A stretch of DNA of 64,000 bases from Liquidambar formosana (GCA_039720395.1 CM077826.1:28640810-28704809); one strand, 5' to 3'. Shown: positions 44,268-56,955, numbered from the stretch's first letter. Numbers and translations are program-made. Notes: generated from the letters alone by a model not told the origin.

Positions 44268-45391
44268 CAGGGCCGGCCCTGATGCCAGCTGGCTACTGAT
44301 CAGGCAGCCGCTTGAGATCCCTCAAATTTTAACAAAAAATAGACCCTAACTTAGTTGTTATTCTTGTAATAGGTCCAAAAAAAAAAAAAAAAACCACGCA
44401 TTTATTTTAATACCTAAATTAGTAAAGATCTCAATCCAAATCTAAGAGTCCCAGATAGTTCCTAACCAAAGTCCACAGATGATAACACATTGAAAATTAT
44501 TGACCGGATTAGTTAGAGGGTCAAACTATTGCTACCACATAAAATACTCTAAGACTTTACTTAGTTTACATCTTTTAAGGTTTTATGAAAATATAAAAGG
44601 TTTTTATGAAAACTAATCATATTGTCTCCTAAAATATATCATTCTGAACAACTTTAAATTTGCAAAAGAAAGTTTTTCCAAAATTTTAACTTAAATGGAG
44701 TTTTTGGACAATTTTCATGAACCATTTTATAAAAAAGAAACAAATATTAAAAATGGCCAAAAAGTCTACTTAAACGATAGATTTTGAAAAAAAAAAAAAA
44801 AAAAAAAATCTACAAAGTTGTTCATAATGATGTTTTCTAGTAAACAGCGCGACTAGTTTTCGTATAAACCTTTTATATTTTTCATAAAATCTTAAAACAT
44901 ACAAACTAGGTGGGGGGCTTAGAGTACTTTATGTGGTAGCAATTGCATTCCTCTTAGCTATATTATCTATTGAAAATGATATGATAAAAAATCTTGATCA
45001 TGCTAGTTTAATTAGTGATTTAATTTGTAGCTAAAAATGTAAGAAGAATAATGTTTAAGAGATACTCTGCTACAGTTGGTTCACTTCTTTTTGGTATTAT
45101 AGCTTTACATATTGTTTGTTTTGTTTTCTTCTCCTTATATATGTGAATTTTGCAAAATTATAAAGGAAGAAGATCAAATTTTATTTATTTTTAGTTCTTA
45201 TAAAGATTTATTTTTTATCTTAATCTATATATATAAGCAAATTTTAGTAATCATATATGCATGCAAATTTTGTGTGTACTAGAGAAAAAAATTTGTTGGA
45301 TATAAATTTTTTAGTGTGTGTGAATGTGTTGTATAGAGAGCCCTATTTTAGGAATTTGCTTAGGGACCCAAAAAACTCAGGATCAGCCCTG
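44268..45391. mobile_element. hAT-like non-autonomous element, 1.1 kb
   Basis: The left end CAGGGCCGGCCCTGAT and the right end, in complement, CAGGGCTGATCCTGA form short TIRs of the CAGGG type common in plant hAT elements. The neighbouring 8-mers (CCAGCGTT and CCAAGTGC) do not match, so the insertion is old or the right end is misplaced. No transposase is present. A separate fold-back sits inside. Confidence 0.5.
44525..44947. mobile_element. Fold-back MITE nested in the hAT-like element
   Basis: Arms of about 150 bp: the left begins ATTGCTACCACATAAA.TACTC and the right ends with the complement GAGTACTTTATGTGGTAGCAAT. Similarity continues through GTTTTATGAAAA.TATAAAAGG and GAACAACTTT. The loop contains a poly-A tract (44790-44808). 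Confidence 0.7.
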
Positions 45392-45596
45392 CCAAGTGCC
45401 AATATTCAGAATTCAAAGACTAATTGGTACGTCTTAAACTCTTCTTCATGTACATATGACGACAAGTAATGTCTCGCCTTCAAATTATCCATTTTTTGTA
45501 AAAATTAAATAATGCTATAATTTTATTTTTGTTTAAAAAATAAATTGTGAGAAGTCACCTAGTTAGGCATACCATTTAAAACTTTATTTTTAATTA

Positions 45597-45863
45597 CTCC
45601 CTACGTCTCATAAATATAGGTCAAGTTTGATAAAATACACAGTACGTTTAAGAAAAAGCATGCATTGAGTTGTTATTTATTAAATTTCATCTTTCCAAAA
45701 ATGTCCTCTTCTATTTGAAATGATTTTGTGTTAAAAGTAATTATTAAAATAATAAAGGATAATATATAAAAAATTTATAATCTGACTTTTCAAAACGGAT
45801 AAACTTTTTCTAATAAAAAAATACGAAATAATAAGTATGACCTATCTTTATTGAAGAGAAGAA
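45597..45863. mobile_element. Stowaway-like MITE
   Basis: Starts after TA with CTCCCTACGTCTCATAAATA and TAGGTCAAG, close to the Stowaway consensus CTCCCTCCGTCCC. The complement of the right end reads CTTCTCTTCAATAAA then GATAGGTCATA, and a TA follows at 45864-45865. It is AT-rich with no ORF. Confidence 0.6.
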
Positions 45864-45865
45864 TA

Positions 45866-48159
45866 CAACCTTTTACAAAAGTTTAAGAAAGATGCACTTT
45901 CTAGTTTCAACGTTGGGTGCACGTTGGATTAGTGCCGTATGAATGGATTGTGACTCTTAGTCCACGGAGCATGGTTATTTTAATATTCTATTTTAGGTAA
46001 GCTTCGGTTTGATTGGTTGATATTGGTGATTTGACTTTTATCATTTTTGGGAATGGCTGGAAAACCTAATTTTACAGGATCATATACTCTAAGGGAAGAG
46101 TGTCAATGCTCTTCAATGAGCCTGAACTTATTATGGAGTATCAGAAGAGAGATTGCCATTTAAGCTATCATGTCACTGACCCTTGTATACTTAATATTAT
46201 AGGCTTTTAACATGACTTTGTGGCAAAAATAGCATTTCCAGCCTTTTTCTAGCACTAGGACGACCAACATGCTACACACAAACCTAATGTTACTTGTCAG
46301 GTCGTCCTATGACGTTTAGGCTATGATATTTAGAGTCTCAGAGAAAACGTTGTGTAAGCATTGTAGTTGCATAAAGTGCAAAATAAGCTTCTACATGATT
46401 GTTCAAAAGAATTGCTAAGACATTATTAATTATATCAAAACAATGTTTGGTGTGGATAGTGTTAAAATAATATTTGACAATAAAGTTTGTGATGAGCCAT
46501 CACGACATTAAACCAAAAAAAAAAGGGGAAAGAAAGAAAGGGAAAGGCAAAATTACCCTGTTGCAAATTACAAATGAGCCATCACGGAGAGAAATCTAAA
46601 AGAGAGAGGACAAAAATGACAGTAAAATTGCAATCCAGAAGCTTTCTCTGCCCAATGTATTTTGATGCCAAACGTATGGCAAGAAAGGAGAAGAAAGAAG
46701 AAAAAGTGGTGATAGCCAGCTGCACCATTGAGGCTTTGACCCAAACATTAAGTCAAAATCAAATACTCAATATAACCTCTCTAAAACCAAGCTGATACCA
46801 TTGGAAAGAAAGGACAAAAATGTAACTATGAGTGACAAACAGTTCGTCTACAGTGAAATCTCTGACAAAAAAGAGATATGAAAAGTTGATCTATAATAAA
46901 ACTACTCACAAAATGTGACTTTGAATAATAGATCTACAGTAAAACACCTTATTCTTTTTTATTAAGGTGTTAGAAATTTGCTACAAATTAACTATCAACA
47001 TAATACAAGTTGACTACCAAGTTATTTTGTTTGGTATCACTGTAATACCTATAATACACATTCAAAAGAAAGCACATATGTGGGAAAAAAGGGCAAAGCC
47101 GTCATTATACTATAGATGAACAGTGCATCTACAGGAAACACGCTTAGCCTCTTTTATTATAGTGTAGGATATATACAGAAAACAATATTTTCCTTTGATT
47201 TTTGCCATGCATATTATCTTCATTCATAACTATACCCAATTCTGTGGATGATTCAGTCTTAAATTCTGTGGACCATTCAAGTTCTAGTTTTTTTTTTTTT
47301 TCCTTTTTAAATTTTTATTAGCAACCATTCATCTCTCTTTCAACTTGGCATCTTAGAAAATTTAACGGGCCCAACTCGATTAGGTAGGACTCTTGTCATG
47401 AATTATGCTCTTATATTGTATGCGGAAGATATATAATCGCTCTGATCCCATTTCATTTGATCACTTTGTCTACACACACAATGTGGGGGATAAAAATCTC
47501 CATTATGCCACGTGTACCTCTGCTAAGGGCAAATCTGGGAAGAAACATCTTCAGGCTGACTCAGCAAACTAAGCATTTATTGAGGGTAATAATAACAATT
47601 GACCATTAATGACAAAGAATGTGACAGTTGCAAATACAATAGCCACTTTGGAGAATGGAGCAACATGAAATGCCCTAGTTATTAATGAGAAAACAAGCAA
47701 AACCCATACAACTGCATCTCCCGGGGAGATTAGCTCGAGCACAACCTATATCTTGCTACACAGATCTTTATCCCACATTGGATAAGCACTGGGAGAATCT
47801 TGGGCATATGAGTGGGGAGGGCAACTCTACCTAATGGGTTAGCCTTTTGAGTTAGAGCCCCGACCCATGACAAGTACTCTAAGGCAATCATTAACCTCTA
47901 GCTTAGAAGGATAGAGCAAAGACTAGAATATGAGGTCCGATGGACTGTCCGATTATGGATTTCATTAGAACTTAGTGCTAGAGTACATCACACATTCAAA
48001 CTTAGTGCTCGGCTCATAGTTGAGAATGGCCAATGGCCTTAGGAGCACAATCGAGCTATTTCCCACCATTCGAGCTCGGAGATATGGTCCAGTCAACAAA
48101 CAAACTCTAATCGCCCATATGATCGCTAACATTGGCCAACGTGACAGCAACGACTGCAT
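45866..48159. other. Intergenic region, no gene recognised
   Basis: AT-rich to 47700, including short inverted words (for example CACCTTATTC...TTAAGGTG near 46930-46965). From 47700 to 48159 the sequence is GC-richer and repeat-like, and forms the insertion target of the copia element. The ORF at 47965-48159 has no family match. Confidence 0.4.
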
Positions 48160-50974
48160 TGTTGGGAAATTTCTGTGTAATTGATCTAAATGTTCAGATA
48201 ATTAATAGAAATTTAAAATTTTCACAATATAAAGTATCGAATCACACAAGTAATAACAATTAAAATTATAAAGCATAATAACATGAGAGAAAATTAAAGA
48301 GATAAAGTTAGAATAGCTGGCCTGTGGGAAGGAACGTGTGCTCACGTTGTCCTAAAGGAGTTATCGCCTCCCTACGTACAGGTTCTGGCGGACGACAACA
48401 CCTCCAAGATACAACCCCAAAAGCTCACAGCTAGCTCTTCTATGAGTATGTTCACAAGAAGAGTAATTTGAACCGTCCACGATCAGTTGCCCCAAAATAT
48501 AGAGAAAATATAGAGAAAAGAATGAAGAATGTAAACTGTGAAGAGAAGAAAAGAGAAGAACGTGTATGTCTGATATGTTTTAGGTCTCTTGGTGTGTGTC
48601 TTTATATAGGCATCTAGGTCTTAGGCTTTAATGCCCTAACGGCTAGTGCTATAAAGTTATAACAACCAAATTAATTGGGTTTGTAACAACCCAACAGTCA
48701 TATGGGTTAATTCCCAAATTAAAAGTCTCATAGGTTACAAGTTTTGAAACTTTACTCACCAATAATTCTTACAATCCCCCACAAGATTCAAAACTTCAAA
48801 ATAAAATTAAATAAAAATATATAAACATATGAAATATACATATGGGCAACTATATACTATGCAATGGGCGTATGTGTCTTTTAGACTTGAACCTACATTT
48901 AGTGTTGACAGTTTCCATCTGAGGAGCCATAGTGGCAAAGCTTGAACTTGACCCCTTGAGCCAAACTTCAACATGTCACACACATAGTATTGATATGGGA
49001 CTTGGTTCGATGCGGGTTAGCGCTATTTATGGCCATGCGCTAGTATCTTGATTCTCATGAGAATTTCTAGGGTCAGCCCAATCTCATAGCCACGGCCTCA
49101 CGGCGGTTCTCACTTAGGTAAGTCCTCCAAGGGTACTGTGACTATACCCTGCAGGAGTGTTCCTGCCTTAGGCTTATTCAGAGTAAAACTCTTCCTTATT
49201 GTCACATCAATAGCACTCTCACCATAGGGATGGGGAGGAGACGCTTTCCTCATAAAAGGTGCTAATAATGAGTTACGCTCTGCGGATTGTTTCTACCCCT
49301 TGAACCTCCTTCATGGGATCTCCAATCACAAAGGTTGGATTAATTCCGTTGGTGACTCCCTGTGGGCTTAAGCCCCATCCCCCTCGATGAATCTAGGACT
49401 GCATTCCTAGAAAGACCTTTGGTCAATTGATCAGCAACATTTTTCTCAGATTTAATAAAGTCAAGGGATACGACATTTTTATTAAGTATGCTTTTTACAG
49501 ATTTTAGGCGCACATGTATATGCCTGTTCATCTTCTTATTTGTATGAGATTGATTCACTAAATCAATAGAAGCTTTACTATCACAATGTATAGATATAGC
49601 AGGCACACTATCACCAATTAAAGGAATTTCTAATAACAAATTTCTATTCCAATCAACCTCAGTACAGGTAGTATCTAGAGCTATTAATTCAGATTCCGTA
49701 GTGCTCCTAGATATAATGGTTTGCTTCTTTGAACCCCATGAGATAGTAGCTCCTCCTAATAAGAATATATATCCTGTAGTAGATTTTACATCTACACTAT
49801 CAGTTATCCAGTTAGCATCACTATATCCTTCCACTACTCCTGGAAATCCTTTATAACATAAGGAATAATCTAGAGTTCCTTTAAGATATTTAAATATTCT
49901 CTCCAAAGCAACCCAATGCTCTTTACTAGGATTGTGTGTATATCCACTTAATCTTCCAACTGCATATGCTATATCAGGTCTAGTCTTATTTGCAATATAT
50001 AACAAAGATCCTATTACTTGAGAATATTCTAACTGGGATATAGGTTCCCCAACATTTTTTGTCAAATATATATTAGGATCATATGGTGTAGATACTGGTT
50101 TAATATCAGAATATTTAAACCTTTTAATTATCTTCTCAATAGCATTAGATTAATCTAAAAATATTCGTTCCGAATTTCTAACCAATCTCATTCCCAAAAT
50201 TATATGTGCTTCTCCCATATCTTTCATATCAAAATTCTTGGATAAATAATCCTTAATATCCTTTACAATATCTAGACTCGTACCAAAGATCAAAATATCA
50301 TCCACATATAAACAAAGTATAGCATGTTGACCTTTATCCATCTTATAATATACACATTTATCATATTCATTAATCTTAAATCCATAATTTAAAATAACAC
50401 TATCAAACTTTTCATGCCATTGTTTAGGAGCTTGTATAAGTCCATATAAAGATTTCACTAACTTACATACCTTATGTTCTTGTCCCTTAACTATGTAACC
50501 CTCAGGTTGCTCCATATAAATCTCCTCTTCTAAATCTCCATTTAAGAAAGCAGTCTTTACATCCATCTGATGTATAACTAACTTATGAATAGATGCTAGG
50601 GCTACCAAAATTCTAATTGTTGTAATTCTAGACACTGGAGAGTAAGTATCAAAATAATCTATTCCTTTCTTTTGAATAAATCCTTTAGCTAATAATCTAG
50701 CCTTATACTTATCTATACTTCCATCTGGTTTTAACTTTTTCTTAAACACCCATTTACATCCTATTGATTTACTCTCTGGAGGTAGAATGGTCAACTCCCA
50801 AGTATTATTTTGAATTATTGATTCAAACTCACTATTTATTGCTTCCTTCATAAAAGGTGCATTTATCGATGACATAGCTTCTTTATATGTAGTAGGATCT
50901 CCTTCAATTAAGTATGTATAAAAATCATCTCCAAAATTCTTTTGCACAACTAGTGGTGGAACGATAAAAATCAT
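48160..50974 (-). mobile_element. 5'-truncated Ty1/copia retrotransposon
   Basis: The 3' LTR spans 48160-48773 (TG...CA, 614 bp) with a TATATAAAG box on the minus strand near 48608. It is preceded (minus-strand sense) by the polypurine tract GTGGGGGAT at about 48774-48785. Right of this are a 550-bp untranslated stretch, RNase H and RT. Gag, protease, integrase and the 5' LTR are missing: similarity breaks off at about 50970. Confidence 0.85.
49340..50974 (-). pseudogene. Copia pol fragment (RT plus RNase H), one internal stop
   Basis: RT starts at GCKWVFKKKLKPDG and shows TTIRILVALAS, MDVKTAFLNGDLEEEIYM, KSLYGLIQAPKQWHEKF and the catalytic LYVDDILIFG. RNase H shows [38 protein letters not shown] and [16 protein letters not shown]. 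The two parts are in one frame, split only by TAA at 50150-50152, where related elements have Gln (CAA), so a single C-to-T change explains it. All other sense codons are open, implying a fairly recent insertion. Confidence 0.9.
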
Positions 50975-51638
50975 ACAAACGGTACAAATTCGTGCCTATT
51001 CACTATTGGTTATTTGAACAATACAGTAATGTTCGATATTATAAGGTCAAACAATATATATATTGTCATACGCCATTTTTGCACCACCTTACTAGGGTTT
51101 GTCATCTCATGTAGGTTTTTGTTTTATTTTTGAGTCTAGTCACTTGCATTAGGTTTTTAGAGTCCTAAGGATAATGGGTATGAATTTTGGTTCAATTTGG
51201 AGTTGATCTTAAGGGTTAACAAGAGCTTTTGTGACTTGATGGGTATAATCATCTTTTAGGTCACAAACTTTTCATTTGACTTTGAAATGATCTCCAAATT
51301 GTCAATTGGAGTTCATATTGATGCATATGAGGTATTTCTAGGTTCAATTTGATGAATCAATGGCTTAATTAGGATTAAAATGGCTTAATATGGTTCAAGT
51401 TAGTTAAAAGACCCACTTCGGGTTGGCTCAATTCGACTTACAATTATCAATTAATTCTTTTCAAATTGACTTTAATTAGTCTTTATTTTATCCCTAAAAG
51501 TGTTTTGGAATGTTTAATTTTGGTTTGGAAAGCATTTTGCTCAATCCTATGTGCATACCTATGCTTTGCAAAGGTAGTGCATAGCGGTTAACCGCCTTTA
51601 TAAAACCTAAACATGCGCCCATGGTTAGTGGTTTTTGT
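50975..51638. other. Intergenic sequence between two retroelements
   Basis: AT-rich sequence with TTGG/GGTTAAC-type words, possibly part of another LTR. No coding region and no clear element ends. Confidence 0.35.
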
Positions 51639-52932
51639 TGTCCTAAGTAAATAACCCTAGAGGTGGGGTGAATAGGGTTATAGGCCAAATTAAAAATTAA
51701 TAACAATCTCAATATCCAATTATTGCAAACAAGAATAAATATAAGAATATGCAATAATAAAGAGATTAAGGGAAAGAGAATGCAAACGATGTTAACGAGG
51801 TTCGGCCTCCCGCCTACGTTCTCACCTCAAGAGCTTGCTTGAGGATTCACCAATCCACTACCACTCTCCTTCAAGGTGGAGCAGCAAACCTTTACAAATC
51901 AAGTGTTCTTCACCAACACTTAGCCAAATACACTCTTCTTAAGTGATTACAAGTGATGGTACACACAACCCTTTGATACAAAGTGTTTGGAGATGATTTT
52001 GTGCTCAAAAAAAGCTCTCTCAAAGAGTAGATACACAGAATTTTAAAGCACACTTAGCTATTGATTGATTTCAATGAATGCTCACAAGAAAAATTAGGGC
52101 TTGTAATTGATTTTCTTGTTTGTAGCTCAATGAATGCTCATAAATGAGCTCAAGCCTTGTATTTATACTCAAAGGGTCCAAAATAGCCGATCTGGAACAA
52201 TAAATGCCGGGAAAGGGAGTTTGGTGGGCATTAAATGCTTGAAAAGTCCGTTATAAAACTAGCCATTAGTCCTCTGCTCGAGGTTTTCAGCCGGCTGAAA
52301 CATCTTTCAGCCGTCTGAAGAAGGTTGCTGAAGTTTCCAAAGAAGATCACATATGGGATTCAAGGGACATCCTTTTTAGCCGTCTGAACAACACTTTCAG
52401 CCGGCTTAAAGTGGATTTTCAACCGGCTTAAACAGCCATCTGAAAATTCTAGAAAGCTGATTTTTCAGGACGTCCATTTTCAGCCTGCTAATAAGTTTCA
52501 GCCTGCTGATAAGTTTCAGCTTGCTTAAGCAGCATTTTCAGCCGGCTGAAACGTCTGAAAATCTCTATTTTCAGACTTGAAATATTCACACTTCTAAGTT
52601 CAAAGAAAATTGAGTAGGCCTTTAAGTTTTATCAATATTTTCAAAGTTCTAAGCCCCTTTTTAACCTTTTGTGAGCAAAGATTGAATTAATCTTACAATA
52701 AAGTTCTAAATTTCTCACATATAGCTTGATACATCTTTTGAATGACGAAATGCTCTTGTTCAGTGTTCTTGTGCTTTTTGTGTCTTGATTCATGATTCTT
52801 GAAACATTTGCGACTTTGATACCTGTCTAGATTCATCACTTAAATGCTTATTAGTGCTTAAACATCTTATTATGTATTGTTATCATCAAAACCATGGGGA
52901 TAAAACCATTTAGGTCAATAATTTCCCCCTTT
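51639..52932 (-). mobile_element. SIRE/Maximus-type copia LTR (about 1.28 kb)
   Basis: Plus-strand edges are TGTCCTAAG (51639) and GGTCA (52917). On the minus strand a polypurine tract (AAAAAGGGGGAAATT, about 52918-52932) directly precedes the LTR, and a second purine tract (GATAGGGGGAGAAAAC) lies about 65 bp further out, as in SIRE-lineage elements. The U5 end has CCTATTCACCCCACCTCTAG, typical for that group. A TATAAATA box lies at 52160-52167 (minus). The internal domain left of the PPT is only a remnant (to about 53250), so this is a solo or isolated 3' LTR. Confidence 0.6.
52285..52563. repeat. Array of TTTCAGCCGGCTGAAA palindromes in LTR U3
   Basis: Two perfect 16-bp palindromes TTTCAGCCGGCTGAAA (52285-52300 and 52536-52551) and about eight degenerate half- or full copies (CAGCCGTCTGAA, AGCCGTCTGAA, CAGCCGGCTTAA, CAACCGGCTTAA, CAGCCATCTGAAA, CAGCCTGCT twice, CAGCTTGCTTAA). 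They lie 118-396 bp upstream of the LTR TATA box in the element's own orientation. Confidence 0.85.
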
Positions 52933-53800
52933 TTGATGATAACAATCCATAGATGTTTTAAATAGGTAAAATACATAACTTTAAGAATAGTTTTCTCCCC
53001 CTATCATCATGCATCATATGGATATGACATTTGTTACTAATGTGCAAGCATTTAACATAAATTTCGAGACGTGATAACGAATATTTCATTCATAAAAGAC
53101 AATCAAGGTCATATTTTCAAGATAAATACAATATATCCAAAACATATCAAGAATTATATTAACCATTCATAAACAAATATGCCAAATGTACCATTCATAA
53201 AAATATCATAAATATGCCAAATGTACCATTCATAAAAATGTAGAAAAACCGAAAGGCCTGATCCGCGGCTCAGCCCGACCGGTTAAAAGAATAAAGATAA
53301 AAATAAAAATCAGGCCCGTCCTAGAGACTGGTAAATGATAACCCGAATTTGAGCTCATATAACGCCCTAGAAGGGCTCCTTAAACCTTCCGGATTTATCT
53401 TTTCTTTTGTTAAAAATCTGAAGTGAGCGGAGGGGAAAACATAGAAAAAAGTAGCGAAGCTGTGTGTAGTCCTCCTCAAACTCAAAATCGAGGGCAGCCT
53501 TGTTTCTCTGTATTTGATTTGAGTAAAAATGAAGCCATCCCAATTCTTATAACGCAGGTACTGATAAAATTATTCTATCGATCTTCCTATTCATTCTCTT
53601 ATTGGACCTAATTTTCTTGAAAGATAAAATCAGTTGGTCCTCAGAAATTATACTCGAATGTTTTTGGCTTGTTGCTATTTGTAGTTTTCTCTTCTACTTT
53701 AGACATCATTTAGGTTGTTTCAAAGAACAGTGGCTGTTGCCTAATCACGCTTCATTCTACCGTCCATTCATGTTTTTATTTTTATTTTTTGAGGATGAGG
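52933..53800. other. GPN3 upstream region
   Basis: The left part (to about 53250) is retroelement remnant. From about 53260 the sequence is GC-richer with GGCTCAGCCCGACCGG and AACGCCCTAGAAGGGC, possibly promoter sequence of GPN3. No coding exon of another gene could be recognised. Confidence 0.35.
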
Positions 53801-53801
53801 G

Positions 53802-53820
53802 TTTATAAAAGAGGGCCCAG
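53802..53820 (+). promoter_or_regulatory. Candidate TATA box and TGGGCC-type site of GPN3
   Basis: TTATAAAAG at 53802-53810, followed by GAGGGCCCAGT, whose complement contains TGGGCC, the site II motif frequent at plant housekeeping genes. A 5' untranslated exon followed by an intron ending ATTCAG near 54244 would fit the start codon at 54310. Purely positional evidence. Confidence 0.3.
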
Positions 53821-54309
53821 TAGAGAACTCAAGAGAGAGAGAGAGAGATTTTCTTATTTTTAGTGATTCCTGCTTCTAATCTCTTATTATTTTGTTCTTA
53901 GTTTGTTGATTTTATTCAAAAGATAGTGCATTTTAAGGTGTATTTACTACTGGGCAAACATTTTTCTTTTTTTCTTTTTGAAGACGTATTTTTAGTTTTC
54001 ATTCCTGTCAAGTTGATGGAGTAGCTGTCTTGATTTACAAGCAGGATCCCCTATAAAGATCAGGTCTTTCTTCGATATATGTCACACAAAAAAGTCAATG
54101 ATTTTTTTTTTTTTCCTTCCATTGATAATTCAGGTTTTGTGATGTTGCATCTCTGTTACCGTGCTTATGGGCTACTCTGATATCCTGAATCTGTTGTTCG
54201 CAATTGGTGTTTGGTGTGTTGCGTATGCTACTGTTGCAATTCAGGGGTCTTTCCGGTTCCTCAATTTCCTCCGTACATTTTAAATTGGTGAAGAGTTCAA
54301 AAAGCTATC

Positions 54310-54704
54310 ATGGGCTATGCACAGCTAGTTATTGGCCCTGCGGGCAGTGGAAAGGTGATTCTCTAAATCCCTAATTTACGCTCTTCTTCATGCGCGACTG
54401 GCTGTGTCCTTTGAAATTTGGTGATTTGATTTGACTACCCTCTTTCTAGGTTTCAAAATGTAATTTCTATACTATTATAGAAATTTGTTTCGTGTGTCAC
54501 CTTATTTCTTTTTATTAAATTTGCACAGAGAGCTTCTTAACAATTTCAGTATGATTTTTTCAATTTTTAACGTTTCTTTAGTCAAAAGTCAAAACCGTAA
54601 TTCACAATACAAAATGTGGGTGGGAGGTAGTTACTCTATCTTATATGACCACCTTTTCAAATTCGAAATTCTAAACTAAATGTTTTTCAGCGTTTTTCTT
54701 TTGT

Positions 54705-54759
<55 letters not shown>

Positions 54760-55554
54760 TTTCTTTTCACACATGCATCACATGTGCCCCCGAGTCTAGT
54801 TTAGAAGAATGTTTCTATATTTAACTTGTTTTTCTCAATGCATTTTCTCTATGCTGAATTGCTGATAATATTCACTTTAGTGATTATTTGTATATGTTTT
54901 TCTATGTCAGTCAACTTACTGCTCTAGTTTGTACCAACACTGTGAAACCATTGGCCGGAGAATTCATATTGTTAACTTAGATCCTGCTGCTGAAAGTTTT
55001 GACTATCCTGTGGCCATGGGTAAGTAACTACCTATGTTTGATTCCTTAGCAAATTGCACTGATTTATTTCCTTCCCAATTTAATTAGACTATTGGAGCAT
55101 TATTTGCTTGCAGATATTAGGGAACTCATTTCCTTGGAAGATGTTATGGAGGAACTTAAACTGGGCCCGAATGGTGGTCTTATTTACTGCATGGAGTATC
55201 CTTTTCACTTGGGTTTTAGTATTATTTTCTCTAAATCCTTTTATTCCCTCTTCTTCTATGTTGTAGCTACATATTTTGTACTAGGTTTATTGGTCATGTT
55301 ACAGGCCTAAGGGCATTGAATGGTTGTTGCAATTTTGGCTAATACAATGACCTACAGCTAAAAGAGAGGGATGAACCTTATTTATATTATTTTAAGATTT
55401 TTTTTTTCATTTTTTTTTTATAAATTGTTGGATACAAAATGTGAAGTCCTTAATTTCTCAATGCTTAGGCACCTTGAAGAAAATTTGGATGATTGGTTGT
55501 CAGAGGAATTGAACAACTACCTAGACGATGACTATTTAGTTTTTGATTGCCCAG
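54310..55554 (+). CDS. GPN3: GPN-loop GTPase 3, first four coding exons (runs off window)
   Basis: Small GTPase needed for assembly and nuclear import of RNA polymerase II, acting with GPN1. Exons: 54310-54354, 54911-55019, 55114-55195, 55469-55554; all borders are AG/GT and one frame results. The N-terminus [15 protein letters not shown] followed by ST is the P-loop. INLDPAAE-like [14 protein letters not shown] is the second nucleotide-site region. [20 protein letters not shown] holds the Gly-Pro-Asn loop that names the family, and DYLVFDCPG is the switch/Walker B region. The last codon, a Gly, is split by the donor at 55555. About 107 of the expected 270 residues are present. The next exon (expected to start QIEL) is not found before 64000, so this intron is longer than 8.4 kb because of nested LINEs, unless the gene is broken here. 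GPN3 rather than GPN2 is favoured by the [15 protein letters not shown] start. Confidence 0.92.
54708..54752. repeat. (TA)n microsatellite
   Basis: About 21 TA repeats followed by a T-run in GPN3 intron 1. Confidence 0.9.
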
Positions 55555-55989
55555 GTATGTACATTCTTATATATGTATGTATTACATCTGTATGTACGTA
55601 TTATACAATATTGTAAATTATTGATGAGAAAGAAGCCTAATGAGAGAGGAAGTCTCCTCCTAAGATTGTAAGAAATATACACATCCAAAACTTGAACTCA
55701 TTATGCTTTAGTTGACATGCTATAACAACAGGATTCATTATGGATTTGACGTATGAAGCACACACAAGCAGACAGAGGGGTGGAAACCCCTTTTAGCTGA
55801 TTGCTACTAGTGAAAATCAAATGGTGGTCACCTCTCTCTCCCTTGTTTTCTTTTCCTAATTATGTATTCAAATTTATATTAGTTAAACAAATTTAATGAT
55901 GACATTGAGATGGGTTTGATAAGCATTTGCTAGTGTATCCAACATAGCACAAATGCTAGAAAAATAGGAATGTCCTTGTTACTTGGAAT

Positions 55990-56955
55990 TTAAGCCATCT
56001 TCTATTGACATTCCACAACTTTTGAGAGTCTTTTTCCCCCATTGCCTTTATCGTGGAGGATCTTACGCAAACCTTCTATTTACTTAATTAAAATCTTTTC
56101 CCCTTTCAGCATCAATTTTTTCATTGAAGTAAATAGTGTCCTAATGATTCATAAAAGAGTGTGCACCTCAACAAAGTCTCCTGAAAACAATATTAAACTT
56201 TGGCAACATCAATTTCCCTTTCAGCCCCTCTCTGTTTCATCCTAGATACCACTTCCCAATTCAAAAGATGCTCTTTCTTAGAGTCCCCCACTCCTGCCCA
56301 TAGGAATTCCCTCTGGATCCTTTCTAGAGTAGAAACTACTTTCACTTGCATCCTGAAAAAAGATGGCTAGTAAGTGGGAATGCTAGCTAAACACGCTTGA
56401 ATCAAGGTGATACGCCCTCCAATGGAGAAGTAGGCCATTTTCGAGGCATTTCAATGGTCAATTAGACAATTATAAACTCCACATCCTATCATCTCAGCCA
56501 GACTCGACACCCTATTCTCAGCATGTTGATACCATATAAGGAACTCTTGGCAAGATTGATCTTATGTCCATATATGTAACCAGAGAATCTAAGCATCAAT
56601 AGGAGCCTAGAAATACTATCATTGTCATGCTCAGAGAAAAGGACAGTAATCACAAACTGGAGTTGCTACATATGAATTCCATCTCTTCCCACTGGAAAAC
56701 CTTTCACTAATTCAACCATCTCAGCTTTGTGAATAATCCTACTAAGTACATCCACCACCAATGTGAAGAGGAAGGGAGATAGTGGATCCCCTTGTCTCAA
56801 TACCCTCAAGGGTTGGAACCATAACTTAGCCTTCCCATTAATTAAAATGGCAAAGGAGGTAGTGGAGAGGCAACCCAAGACTTCCACATACTGCTAAAGC
56901 CTTTGCGACGTCAAACAAAGTCTATGAAGTCTCAATCAACATGATCATAGGCGTT
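55990..56955 (-). mobile_element. Old LINE fragment interrupted by a younger LINE
   Basis: Minus-strand RT remnant: NAYDHVD (then a stop where Trp is expected) DFIDFV at 56900-56950, RQGDPLSPFLFTLVVDVLSR in the ORF 56666-56887, then over frameshifts GGRITLIQACLASIPTY and RIQREFLWAGVGDSKKEH (about 56270-56430). Similarity fades towards 56000. Its 5' half must lie beyond the younger LINE, outside the window. It sits in the GPN3 intron, antisense. Confidence 0.75.
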
